Part shown: piece after piece, positions 15,994 through 24,381 of the stretch
Layout of the letters: each line of letters starts with the position of its first letter
How positions within the stretch are numbered: position 1 is the first letter of the stretch
From: JAOPZW01 sp963707695
GTDB lineage: Bacteria; Actinomycetota; Thermoleophilia; Solirubrobacterales; Solirubrobacteraceae
Direction of reading: 5' to 3'
DNA length: 64,000 nucleotides
NCBI GenBank assembly: GCA_963707695.1
Contig: CAVPQY010000006.1
Location: 186,001-250,000 of the forward strand
Notes under the pieces: generated by a model
Told to the model about the DNA's origin: nothing
Databases searched by the model: none
Seen by the model: the letters and a program-made list of their open reading frames with translations, nothing else
Translations under genes and position numbers: made by a program

Positions 15994-18730
15994 ATGCCCA
16001 CCGCCGTCCCGGACGCCGACGTCCCCGACGTCGCGCAGCCCACCGAGCGCATCGAGCTGCTGCTGCGCGACCTGCGCGCGAGTCCCGCCGGCCTGACCGA
16101 GCGCGAGGCGCAGCGTCGCCTCGTCGTCCACGGGCCGAACGAGCTCGAGCGCCGCGGCGGACGGCGCTGGCCGCACGAGCTCGCCGCGCAGTTCACCCAC
16201 CCGCTCGCGCTGCTGCTCTGGGCGGCGGCGGCCCTGGCCTGGATCGCCGGGATCCTGCCGATCGCGCTCGCGATCGTCTTCGTGATCCTGCTCAACGCGG
16301 GCTTCGCCTTCGTCCAGGAACGCCAGGCCGAGCGCGCGGTGGAGGCGCTCGCGTCGTTCCTGCCGCCGCACGCGACCGTCCTGCGCGACGGCGAGCGCCG
16401 GTCGATCGAGGCCCGCGAGATCGTGCCCGGCGACGTGCTCCTCGTGGAGGAGGGGGGCGGGATCTCCGCCGACGCCCGGATCCTGGACGGCGCCGTCGAG
16501 GTGGACCTCTCGATGCTCACGGGCGAGTCGCTGCCCGCCTTCCGGACCGCGGAGGCCGACGCCGTCGACGTCCCGGTCCTGGACGCCCGCGACCTCCTCT
16601 TCAGCGGGACGGTCTGCACCGGCGGCGAGGCCCGCGCGCTCGCGTACGCCACCGGCATGGCGACCCAGCTCGGGCGCATCGCGGCGCTCTCGCAGCGCGT
16701 GACGACCGACGAGAGCCCGCTCGAGCAGCAGGTCCGCCGCGTGGCCAAGCTCATCGCGCTCATCGCGGTGCTCATGGGCGTCGCCTTCGTCCCGATCGCG
16801 ATGCTCGGGGCCGGCCTGTCGCTGTCCGACGCGATCGTCTTCGCCATCGGCCTGCTCGTCGGGAACGTGCCCGAGGGGCTGCTGCCGGTCATCACCCTGG
16901 CGCTGGCCGTCGGCGTGCGCGACCTCGCGCGGCGCGGGGCGGTCGTCAAGCGCTTGAGCGCCGTCGAGACGCTCGGCTCGACGAGCGTCATCTGCACCGA
17001 CAAGACCGGGACGCTGACCGAGAACCGGATGCGGGTGGTCCGGACGTGGACCGCCGCGCCCGGCCTCGAGCCCGAGCTGGCCGCGGTCCTGGCCGCGTGC
17101 ACGACGGCGCCGGGGCGGCGAGCAGGGCGATCCGACGGAGCTCGCCCTGCTCGACCTGGCCGAGCGGGCCGGGGTCGCGATCGACCCCGGCGCGCGGGAC
17201 GCAGCACGCCGGCACCTCTTCCACTTCGACCCGGTGCTCAAGCTCATGTCGACGGTGGACGCCCGCGCGGGAGGGACGTGGGTCGACGTCAAGGGGGCGC
17301 CGGAGTCGCTCCTGCCGCGGTGCACGAGCGTCCTGGGGCCCGACCGGGTGCCGGCGCCGCTCGAGAACGACGCGCGCCGTGACCTCGAGCACCGGGTCGA
17401 CGCCCTCGCGGGCGAGGGCCTGCGGGTGCTCGCGGCCGCCCGCCGGCGACTGCCGGACGGCGCCGAGGTGCCGGAGCGGCGCGAGGACGCCGAGCGCGAC
17501 CTCTGCCTCGTGGGCCTCGTCGGCATGCTCGACCCGCCCCGCGCCGAGGTGCCCGACGCGGTGGCGCGCTGCCGCGCGGCCGGCATCCGGATCATCGTCG
17601 TGACCGGCGACCACGGCCTGACGGCGGCCGCCGTCGCCCGGCAGGTGGGCATCGTCGGCGAGCACCCGACGGTCGTGACCGGCGAGGAGCTCGACCGGCT
17701 CTCCGAGGCGCGCCTGGACGAGCTGCTGCGCCGGTCGGGCGAGCTCGTCTTCGCCCGTTCCTCGCCGGAGGCCAAGCTGCGCATCGCCGATGCGCTGCGC
17801 GCCGAGGGGCACGTCGTGGCCATGACGGGCGACGGGGTCAACGACGCCCCCGCGCTGCGGCGCGCCGACATCGGCGTCGCGATGGGCCGCAGCGGCACCG
17901 ACGTCGCGCGCGAGGCCTCCACCATGGTCCTCACCGACGACAACTTCGCGACGATCGTGGCGGCCGTGGAGGGCGGCCGCCGCGTGTTCGACAACGTCCG
18001 GAAGTTCGTCCTCTACATCTTCGCCCACGCGACGCCCGAGGTCGTGCCCTTCCTCGTGTTCGCGCTCAGCGGCGGCGCGATCCCGTTGCCGATCACCGTC
18101 ATGCTCATCCTCGCCTTCGACGTGGGGACGGAGACGGTTCCCGCGCTGGCCCTGGGGCGCGAGCCGGCCGAGCCGGGGCTCATGGAGCGCCCGCCGCGGG
18201 CGCGCCGGGGGACCATCGTCACGCGCGGCATGCTGCTGCGGGCGTGGCTCTTCCTCGGGGCGATCTGCGCGGTCCTGGCCATGGGCGGCTTCTTCTTCGT
18301 GCTGCTCCGGGCGGGGTGGAGCCCGGGCGACCCGACCGGGAGCGGGACGCCGCTGCACCACGCGTACCTCCAGGCGACGACCATGACGTTCGCGGGACTG
18401 GTGGCGGGGCAGATCGGCACGGCCTTCGCCGCGCGGACCGACCGCGCGTCGCTGCGCGAGGTGGGGGTCTTCACGAACCGGCTCCTGCTCTGGGGCATCG
18501 CCAGCGAGCTGGCGCTCGCGGCAGCCTTCATCTACCTGCCGCCGTTCCAGGCGCTGCTCGGCACGGCGGCGCTCGGCCCGGCCGAGCTGGCGCTGCTGCT
18601 GCCCTTCCCGGTCGTCGTGTGGGGCGCGGACGAGCTGCGTCGCGCGTGGCTCAGGCGACGGCGGAGCGATCGAGCCACGCCCAGAGCTCGCGGAGCAGCT
18701 CGGGCGGCGGCCGGTCGGCCCGCAGGATGA
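15994..18730 (+). CDS. P2C-like cation-transporting P-type ATPase, with apparent +1 frameshift
   Basis: About 911 residues when joined. Motifs: an N-terminal cation-ATPase domain, LTGES, the M4 motif NVPEGLLPVITLALAVG, phosphorylation site CTDKTGTLTENRM, KGAPESLLPRC in the nucleotide domain, GDGVNDAPAL, and M6 region AFDVGTETVPALALGREPAEP, which resembles Na/K-type (P2C) pumps. At 17112-17115 there is a GGGG run; removing one G joins the frame of the first 370 codons to EQGDPTELALLDLAE and the rest. Two intact-looking halves with strong codon bias argue for a sequencing insertion. The end overlaps the convergent kinase gene by about 80 bases. Transported ions are not determinable. Confidence 0.85.
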
Positions 18731-20210
18731 GGTGGCGCCCGGCGGGCACCTCGTCGAGCGGCTGCCACGCCCGGCGCAGCCGCGCGGCGACGTCCGGGCC
18801 GGCGTCCGACGCCTCGCCTGCGTGCAGCAGCCGCGCGTGCGCGCGGGCGTCGGCGAGCGCCGCCGGGACGCGGCACTCGACGTGGAGCAGGTGCTCGGCA
18901 TGCGGCCCGAGGCCGGCCCGCAGGGCGTCGCGCGCGGCCGCCGCCCCGAGGGTGGCGTCGAGCACGACCCCGCGGCCGGCGTCGAGCTCGGCCCGGGCGG
19001 ACTCCCCGAGCTCGCGGTAGGTCGCGAGCGTCCGCGCAGGGCGGTAGGCCGAGGCCGGCGCGCGGTCGCCGGGGTCCAGCCCGGCGCGGGCCTTGCGGAG
19101 GCGGTCCGACGAGAGGTGCGCGGTGCCGCGCTCGGCGGCGACGGCGGCCGCCAGCGTCGACTTGCCGCTCGCGGGCGGCCCGCAGACGACGAGCGGGACG
19201 GGACCCAGGGCGCGCCAGCCCAGTCGCAGCGCGAGCGCGAGGCGCTGCTCTGCGCGCTCCGCCGCCGCGTCGTCGCCCTGCCCGGCGCGCACCACGTCGA
19301 CCTTGGCCCGCACGAGCGCCCGGTAGCAGGCCACGGCGGCGAGCAGGGCGTCGTCGCCAGGGTCGCCGCCGGCGGCCCGGTAGGCGGCGACGAGGGCCGC
19401 CCCGAGGTCCGGCGCCCCAGCGCCCTCGAGGTCCATGACGAGGAAGCCGAGGTCGGCGGCGACGTCCGCGACGCGCAGGGCCGGGTCGAACTCGAGCGCG
19501 TCGACGACCTGCGGCGGGTCGGTCAGCACCACGTGCTCGGCGCGCAGGTCGCCGTGGCCGTCGGCGACGAGGCCGCGCGCGCCGCGCTCGAGCAGCTGCT
19601 CGCGGCGCGCCGACAGCACGGCCTCCAGGCGTCCGCGCAGGCGCGCGACGCCTGCGGGGTGCGCTGCGCCGGCCGGCGGCGCCTCGAGGTCGTCGAGCGT
19701 CGTCCGCACCGCGGCACGCAGGGCGGCCAGCGCCGGGACGACCGCCGTGGCGGGCTGCGCCTGACCGGCGTGGAACCGCGCCAGGAGGGCGCCCACCGCG
19801 CGCGCGTCCTCCGGCCTGGCGGTGCCCGCCGCGACGCGGGCCGCGAGCGTCTCGTCCGAGCGGAAGCGGCGCATGAGGACGCCGACCTCGACCACGCCGG
19901 GCTCGTCGTCGCGGTCGATGACGAGTCCGCCGGCCTCGGGTCGCAGGCCGACCGCGCCGAGGTAGAGCTCCCGCGCCAGGCGGCGGTTCACGCGCACCTC
20001 CTCGCGGCACATCGCCCGGCGCCGGGCGAGGGTGCCGTAGTCGAGGAAGGGCAGGACGACGGGCTTCTTGACCTTCAGCGCGCGGTCGCCGGCGACCGCG
20101 ACCAGCGAGACGTGCGTCTCGTGGGACTCGACGTCGCCGGTCGCCCCGGCGCGTGCCAGTGCGCCGACGAGCGCGTCGAGGGGCGGCGCCGCCGCTGCAC
20201 GCGGCCGCAT
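18651..20210 (-). CDS. Two-domain kinase: APH-like domain plus P-loop kinase domain
   Basis: 519 residues. The N-terminal half is an aminoglycoside-phosphotransferase-like fold: KVKKPVVLPFLDYG near the start holds the ATP-site Lys, and GHGDLRAEHVVL with VDALEFDPALRVADVA gives the catalytic loop and metal-binding Asp. The C-terminal half (from about residue 345) is a small P-loop kinase with GPPASGKSTLAAAV. The pairing of these two domains is a widespread but functionally obscure family (COG2187 plus COG0645). Substrate unknown; it need not concern antibiotics. It is 3 bp downstream of the 63-residue protein, so both form an operon. Confidence 0.82.
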   Translation of the reverse strand: MRPRAAAAPPLDALVGALARAGATGDVESHETHVSLVAVAGDRALKVKKPVVLPFLDYGTLARRRAMCREEVRVNRRLARELYLGAVGLRPEAGGLVIDRDDEPGVVEVGVLMRRFRSDETLAARVAAGTARPEDARAVGALLARFHAGQAQPATAVVPALAALRAAVRTTLDDLEAPPAGAAHPAGVARLRGRLEAVLSARREQLLERGARGLVADGHGDLRAEHVVLTDPPQVVDALEFDPALRVADVAADLGFLVMDLEGAGAPDLGAALVAAYRAAGGDPGDDALLAAVACYRALVRAKVDVVRAGQGDDAAAERAEQRLALALRLGWRALGPVPLVVCGPPASGKSTLAAAVAAERGTAHLSSDRLRKARAGLDPGDRAPASAYRPARTLATYRELGESARAELDAGRGVVLDATLGAAAARDALRAGLGPHAEHLLHVECRVPAALADARAHARLLHAGEASDAGPDVAARLRRAWQPLDEVPAGRHLILRADRPPPELLRELWAWLDRSAVA

Positions 20211-20213
20211 CCG

Positions 20214-20405
20214 TCAGTGCGCGCTGCGCAGCCGGTTCATCTCGGCGCGGAGGTCGTCCTCGGTGATGGGCCGGCGGACGTCGACGTCCCGGGCGTCGAA
20301 GGCGCGGCCGATGCCGCAGCCGAGCGTCACGCGCCGCAGCGCCTGCTCGCGCAGGGCCTCGGGGTTCGAGGCGACGACGTCGTCGACCTGCACGTTGCTG
20401 CCCAT
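20214..20405 (-). CDS. Small hypothetical protein (63 aa)
   Basis: 63 residues: an acidic N-terminal half (VQVDDVVASNPEALREQAL), a short Gly/Cys segment (TLGCGIGRAF) and a C-terminal helix (ITEDDLRAEMNRLRSAH). No family recognised and no export signal. Codon bias is good and the stop lies 3 bp before the kinase start, so it is likely a real first gene of a two-gene operon. The start ATG at 20405 is the first in frame after a Pro-Pro stretch of poor coding quality. Confidence 0.6.
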   Translation of the reverse strand: MGSNVQVDDVVASNPEALREQALRRVTLGCGIGRAFDARDVDVRRPITEDDLRAEMNRLRSAH

Positions 20406-20441
20406 GGGAGGGACGCTCGCACCTCCGGCGCAGCCCCTCAT

Positions 20442-20570
20442 CGGTAGGCGCCCCCGGCCGGAGCGGGGGTTTCTCCGCACCGGGGGCGGCTGCTCGGGCG
20501 CGTGACGTGGCCTTCCGCGGCCACGGCGCGGGAGCCTACGGATGGACCACGCGAGCCCGGGCACGACCGT
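20442..20570 (+). promoter_or_regulatory. Flavodoxin promoter region (CGGTAG-GCCCCCGG box, GATG box, GACCGT)
   Basis: CGGTAG/GCCCCCGG at 20442-20457 matches the element upstream of usp3, and GCGGGGGTTTCTCCGCACCGG just after it resembles a segment upstream of usp4 (around 30887-30900). A GATG box at 20541 is followed at 18 bp by GACCGT (20565-20570) and six bases later by the ATG at 20577. No ribosome site is seen, consistent with a leaderless message. Confidence 0.4.
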
Positions 20571-20576
20571 GTCCTC

Positions 20577-21131
20577 ATGAGCCACCTCCTCCTCGTCTAC
20601 TCGAGCAAGCACGGCCACACCACGAGGATCGCCGAGCGCCTGGCCGACGTGGCCCGCGGCGACGGCGTCCGGGTCGACGTCCGCGACGTCGCGGCCGCCG
20701 ACGACGTCGACGTCACCCAGTTCTCGGGCGTCGTCCTCGGTGCCTCGATCCACGCCGGGCACCACGCACGCGAGGTCGTCGGCTGGGCCGCGGCCCGGGC
20801 CGAGGAGCTCGCCGCGATGCCGAGCGCCTTCTTCACGGTCTGCCTCACGATCGCCGACGACACCGACGAGTCGCGCGAGGCGACGCAGGCGTACCACGAC
20901 GACTTCGTCGCCGCCACGGGCTGGAGGCCGGCCGTGACCATGACCTTCGCCGGGGCGTTGCAGTACCGCGAGTACGACTTCGCCACCCGGCTGCTCATGC
21001 GCCTGCTCATGCGCAAGCAGGGTCACCCGACGGACACGTCGCGCGACTACGACTACACCGACTGGTCCTCGGTGGAGGCGTTCGGGCACGAGTGTGCGCG
21101 GCTGGCGAGCAGCGCCGCGATGTCGGCCTAG
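20577..21131 (+). CDS. Flavodoxin-fold protein, HemG/menaquinone-dependent protoporphyrinogen oxidase-like
   Basis: 184 residues. The N-terminus LLLVYSSKHGHTTRIAERLAD is the FMN phosphate-binding loop of flavodoxins; GASIHAGHHAREV and the later GALQYREYDFATRLLMRLLMRK match the HemG type, whose C-terminal amphipathic segment contacts the membrane. HemG oxidises protoporphyrinogen IX with menaquinone as acceptor in the heme pathway; homologues outside enterics may have other quinone-linked redox roles. The start at 20577 is chosen from the promoter spacing and the family N-terminus. The stop overlaps the convergent cytochrome gene by four bases. Confidence 0.8.
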   Translation: MSHLLLVYSSKHGHTTRIAERLADVARGDGVRVDVRDVAAADDVDVTQFSGVVLGASIHAGHHAREVVGWAAARAEELAAMPSAFFTVCLTIADDTDESREATQAYHDDFVAATGWRPAVTMTFAGALQYREYDFATRLLMRLLMRKQGHPTDTSRDYDYTDWSSVEAFGHECARLASSAAMSA

Positions 21132-21850
21132 CGCAGCGTCTGCAGGAAGGCCTCCAGCGCCGCCACGTCGCGGTCGGTGACCACGGAGGGCGGGAACAGC
21201 CCGTGCCCGTGGACGCCGCGGAACTCCTCGACCCCGAAGCCGCCGGCCAGCCGGGGGCCGCGCAGCCCCTGGGCGAGGGCGCCGTGGCAGCGGGCGCAGC
21301 CCAGGCCCTGCGCCGAGAACCCGTCCCGCCCGGCCGCGACCATGCCGGTCCCGCGGGCCAGGTCGAGGTCCAGGCGCCTGGCGCCCACGGCGGTCTGGGC
21401 GAGCTGGCCGCCCGAGTCGATGCCGACCCCCTGGTCGTAGGTCATGCGGCCGCCGAGGTAGCCCTGCGCGACCACGGCGACCAGCGCCACGAGGCCCGCG
21501 GCCAGCAGGAGCGGTCCGTGCGTCGGGTGCCCGCGTCGGACGGTCCGGAGGCGCACGACCGCGGCGCCGACGAGGACCGCGGCCAGCGCGAACCCGAGCC
21601 AGAAGTGCGCCGTCCCGACCCGGAAGTCCCGGCCGCGCAGCGTCGTCTGCGCCTGGCCCCAGACCAGCAGCCCCGTGACGCCGGCGAGGACGAGGCCGGC
21701 CAGGGCCGCGCCCAGCAGCCACGGCTCGACGTGCCGGAGCGTCCGGTGGTCGGGGCCGAAGCGGCGCAGCACCAGGACGACCGCGTAGACCGGGATGGCG
21801 ACGACGGCGAGGTGGGTGGTCGCGCCGTGGAGCTCGGAGAGGTGGGGCAC
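21128..21850 (-). CDS. DUF2231-type membrane protein with C-terminal cytochrome c domain
   Basis: 240 residues from GTG at 21850 (an upstream start at 21889 is possible). Four hydrophobic helices (about 12-28, 44-64, 80-100, 112-130) with conserved His residues form a DUF2231-like membrane domain. An exported C-terminal domain follows with heme-attachment motif CARCHG near residue 185. The segment where class I cytochromes c carry the axial Met reads GLFPPSVV, with no Met, so the sixth ligand is unclear. It would carry electrons on the outer face of the membrane. It is divergent from the ApbE/cytochrome b operon and shares its regulatory region. Confidence 0.78.
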   Translation of the reverse strand: MPHLSELHGATTHLAVVAIPVYAVVLVLRRFGPDHRTLRHVEPWLLGAALAGLVLAGVTGLLVWGQAQTTLRGRDFRVGTAHFWLGFALAAVLVGAAVVRLRTVRRGHPTHGPLLLAAGLVALVAVVAQGYLGGRMTYDQGVGIDSGGQLAQTAVGARRLDLDLARGTGMVAAGRDGFSAQGLGCARCHGALAQGLRGPRLAGGFGVEEFRGVHGHGLFPPSVVTDRDVAALEAFLQTLR

Positions 21851-21873
21851 GGCGCGCAATCCACCAGAGGCCG

Positions 21874-21930
21874 GGCAAAGGCTCGGCAAAGCCGCGGCCG
21901 GACCGCCCCGAGCTTGGCCGTCCCTTTACC
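21874..21930. promoter_or_regulatory. Paired 11-bp direct repeats (GGCAAAG type) between divergent redox genes
   Basis: On the + strand GGCAAAG occurs at 21874-21880 and 21885-21891, an 11-bp period. On the - strand GGTAAAG (21930-21924) and GGCCAAG (21919-21913) form a second pair with the same period. Each pair ends exactly 24 bases from the start codon of the gene it faces (21850 and 21954). Such 11-bp-spaced direct repeats are typical of OmpR/PhoB-family regulators. The same motif recurs at 28021-28076 ahead of the two-component operon. Confidence 0.65.
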
Positions 21931-21953
21931 CGGGGGGCGCCATCGTGGCCGGC

Positions 21954-22361
21954 ATGGACGCCCACGACCCCTCTCGGCGCGGACGCTGGGGCCCCGAGGC
22001 CCGGGACGCCGCGCTGCGGCGCACGCGACGTGCGACGCGGCTGCTCGTCGTCGCCGCCGCGGGGCTGTCCGGGGTCTTCTCGGTCGTCGCCGCCCAGGCG
22101 TCCAGGGGGCACGGCAAGGCGCGCGGGGCGGGGGGAGCGGTGGCCTCCACGGGCGCGAGCGGCGCGCGTGGCGCCGCGGTGGCCCCGCCGCAGCGCGTCC
22201 CCTCGATCGTCGGGCGCGGGGCGGCGCTCCAACCCCCGGCGACCGCCCCGCGCCCGGCCCCGGGGCAGGCGCCCGCGCAGCCGGCCCCGGCTCCGCAGAC
22301 CGCGCCCGCGCCGCAGCAGGCCCCGGCCCCCGCGCCGCCCCCTGTCTCGGGTGGCTCATGA
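21954..22361 (+). CDS. Membrane-anchored proline/alanine-rich protein
   Basis: 135 residues. A basic N-terminus (RRTRRATRL) leads into one hydrophobic segment (about 29-47, LLVVAAAGLSGVFSVVAAQA), then a Gly/Ala stretch and a long low-complexity Pro-Ala-Gln tail with repeated APAP units. It probably spans the membrane once with a flexible exported tail. In related clusters this position is often held by an FMN-binding protein that ApbE flavinylates; no such Thr-containing flavinylation motif is apparent here. Its stop overlaps the ApbE start (ATGA). Function unknown. Confidence 0.65.
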   Translation: MDAHDPSRRGRWGPEARDAALRRTRRATRLLVVAAAGLSGVFSVVAAQASRGHGKARGAGGAVASTGASGARGAAVAPPQRVPSIVGRGAALQPPATAPRPAPGQAPAQPAPAPQTAPAPQQAPAPAPPPVSGGS

Positions 22362-23281
22362 GCCTCGCCCAGGCGACCTGGCGGGCCCTCGGCATGACGG
22401 TCGTCGTCGCCCTCGCCGACCGCGGCGGACTCGACCGCGCCCGCCGCATCGTCGAGGAGGAGCTCGCCGCCGCCGACGCCGCCTACAGCCCGGTCCGCCG
22501 GGACACGGAGCTGGTCCGCGTGGAGGCCGCGGGCGGTGCGCCCGTCCCCGTCGGCGACTGCCTCCTCGGGGCGATCGAGGTCGCGCTGCGCGCGGCCCGG
22601 GCGACCGACGGCCTCGTCGACCCGGCCGTCGGGGCGGCCCTGACCCTGGCCGAGGCCGAGCCCAGGGCCGACGCCGACGCCGACCTGGAGCGGGGTCCCC
22701 GACGTCTGCGCGCGCGCCGGACGCCGGGCTGGCAGGCGGTCGCCGCGGACCGCGCGACCGCGACGGCCTCGGTGCCGCGCGGCGTCCGGCTCGACCTCGG
22801 GGCGACGGGCAAGGCGCTCATCGCCGACCGCGCCGCCGCGCGCATCGCGACGGGCGGCCCCGGCGCCCTCGTCGGCGTCGGCGGTGACCTGGCCACCGCC
22901 GGCGCTTCGCCCCCCGGCGGCTGGCTCGTGCGCGTCACGGACGACTCGCGCGCCATCGAGGGCGGCGAGCTCGTGCGCCTGGACTCGGGCGCGCTGGCGA
23001 CGTCGAGCACGACGGTGCGCCGCCGCGCGGACGGAGCCGTGCACATCGTGGACCCGCGCGACCGCGCAGGCGCGGCGGGCCCATGGCGCACCGCCTCGGT
23101 GGCGGCCGCGACGTGCGTCGACGCCAACGCCGCCAGCACCGCGGCCATCCTCCTCGGCGCGGCCGCGCCCACGTGGCTGCGGGCGGCGGCGCTCCCCGCC
23201 CGTCTGGTGGCCCGTGACGGCACGACGCTGCACGTGGCCGGCTGGCCGGCGGCCGAAGGGTCCGAAGCGGCCGCCGGATGA
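22358..23281 (+). CDS. apbE: FAD:protein FMN transferase (ApbE family)
   Basis: 307 residues. Visible family features: an early GMTVVVALAD segment, EELAAADAAYSPVRRDTEL, the RLDLGATGKALIADRAA region that contacts FAD/Mg, VGVGGDLATAG, and the C-terminal metal-binding part VDANAASTAAIL. There is no lipobox or signal peptide, so the protein may work in the cytoplasm or be exported otherwise. ApbE attaches FMN to a Thr in target proteins of membrane redox complexes. It lies in a four-base-overlap operon with a cytochrome b, NuoF-like protein and ferredoxin, so one of these or a distant protein should be the substrate. Confidence 0.87.
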   Translation: MSLAQATWRALGMTVVVALADRGGLDRARRIVEEELAAADAAYSPVRRDTELVRVEAAGGAPVPVGDCLLGAIEVALRAARATDGLVDPAVGAALTLAEAEPRADADADLERGPRRLRARRTPGWQAVAADRATATASVPRGVRLDLGATGKALIADRAAARIATGGPGALVGVGGDLATAGASPPGGWLVRVTDDSRAIEGGELVRLDSGALATSSTTVRRRADGAVHIVDPRDRAGAAGPWRTASVAAATCVDANAASTAAILLGAAAPTWLRAAALPARLVARDGTTLHVAGWPAAEGSEAAAG

Positions 23282-24381
23282 TCCTCGCGACCGGCACCCC
23301 GGCGCTGTGGTACCTGACCCGCGGGACCGGGGCGGTGACCCTGGCCGGCCTGACCCTCAGCGTGGTCCTCGGCATCGCCGAGGTGCAGCGCCTCAGCCTG
23401 CCCGGCGCGCCGCGCTTCATGGTGGCCTCGCTGCATCGCACCGCCTCCCTCCTGGTGCTCGCGCTGCTGGTCGTCCACGTGGCGACCGCGGTCCTGGACG
23501 CCTTCGCCCCGATCCGCCTGCTCGACGCCGTCGTGCCCTTCGCCGGCGTCTACCGCCCGCTGTGGCTGGGCCTCGGCGCCCTCGCCCTCGACGGGCTGCT
23601 CGCCGTGATCGTGACGAGCCTGGTGCGACGCCGCCTCGGCCTGCGCACGTGGCGCACCGTGCACTGGGCCGCCTACGCCTGCTGGCCGGTCGCCGTCGTG
23701 CACGGGCTCGGCACCGGGTCCGACGCCCGCGCCGGGTGGATGCAGCTCCTCACCGCGGCCTGCGCCGCGGCCGTCCTCGCCGCCGTGGCCTGGCGGCTGC
23801 TGCGCTCGGGGCCGGTGCGCGCGGGCGTGCGGGCCGGCGCCGCGGGAGCGGTCGCGGCCCTCGGTCTCGCCATGGCCGTCTGGCTGCCCCAGGGCCCGCT
23901 GGCGCCCGGATGGGCCCGGCGGTCCGGGACGCCGGCCAGCCTGCTGGGCTTCCACGCCGCGCCGGCGCGCGCCGACAGCCGGCCGGCCGGGGGCGGGGCG
24001 CTCGGCCCGGTCGCCGACCCGCTGGCCTCCGGGTTCCATGGCGCGCTGCGCGGGACGCTCGACCAGGGGCTCAGCCCGAGCGGAACGACGGTCGTGGACC
24101 TGCGACTGCACCGGCGCGGCCTGGTGCTCCGCCTCCGGCTGGGCGGAAGCGCCGCGCCCGGTGGCGGCCTCCTGATGCGCCGGAGCGCCGTCGACGTCGG
24201 GACGCCGCACGAGGCGCAGCGTTACCGCGGTCGGGTGACGAGACTCGACGGGACGGTGCTGCGCGCCGACGTCGCCGCCCGGGACGGGCGCGCGCTGCGC
24301 GTCGACCTGGCCCTCGACGTGGCGGGACCCCAGGTGACCGGGACGGTCCTGGCCCGGCCGCTGCGCGGGGTGCCGGGATGA
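23278..24381 (+). CDS. Ferric-reductase-like cytochrome b with extracytoplasmic C-terminal domain
   Basis: 367 residues. About six membrane helices in residues 14-205; histidines His53 and His67 in one helix and His129 and His142 in another are spaced 13-14 apart as in bis-heme FRD/NOX cytochromes. A seventh hydrophobic segment near 190-205 is followed by about 155 exported residues (from GFHAAPARAD) forming a beta-rich domain of unknown type with repeated LRL/VDL strands. It would carry electrons across the membrane. The downstream NuoF-like protein and ferredoxin are plausible cytoplasmic donors. Overlaps both neighbours by four bases. Confidence 0.8.
   Translation: MILATGTPALWYLTRGTGAVTLAGLTLSVVLGIAEVQRLSLPGAPRFMVASLHRTASLLVLALLVVHVATAVLDAFAPIRLLDAVVPFAGVYRPLWLGLGALALDGLLAVIVTSLVRRRLGLRTWRTVHWAAYACWPVAVVHGLGTGSDARAGWMQLLTAACAAAVLAAVAWRLLRSGPVRAGVRAGAAGAVAALGLAMAVWLPQGPLAPGWARRSGTPASLLGFHAAPARADSRPAGGGALGPVADPLASGFHGALRGTLDQGLSPSGTTVVDLRLHRRGLVLRLRLGGSAAPGGGLLMRRSAVDVGTPHEAQRYRGRVTRLDGTVLRADVAARDGRALRVDLALDVAGPQVTGTVLARPLRGVPG

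Noticed and set aside
1221..17115. Programmed +1 frameshifting to explain split genes
   Set aside because: The shift sites share no slippery codon or stop-codon context, and three are fixed by trimming a G/C run, so sequencing insertion is simpler.
18651..20210. Aminoglycoside resistance gene
   Set aside because: The APH-like half is fused to a P-loop kinase in a widespread housekeeping family; there is no sign of a resistance element.
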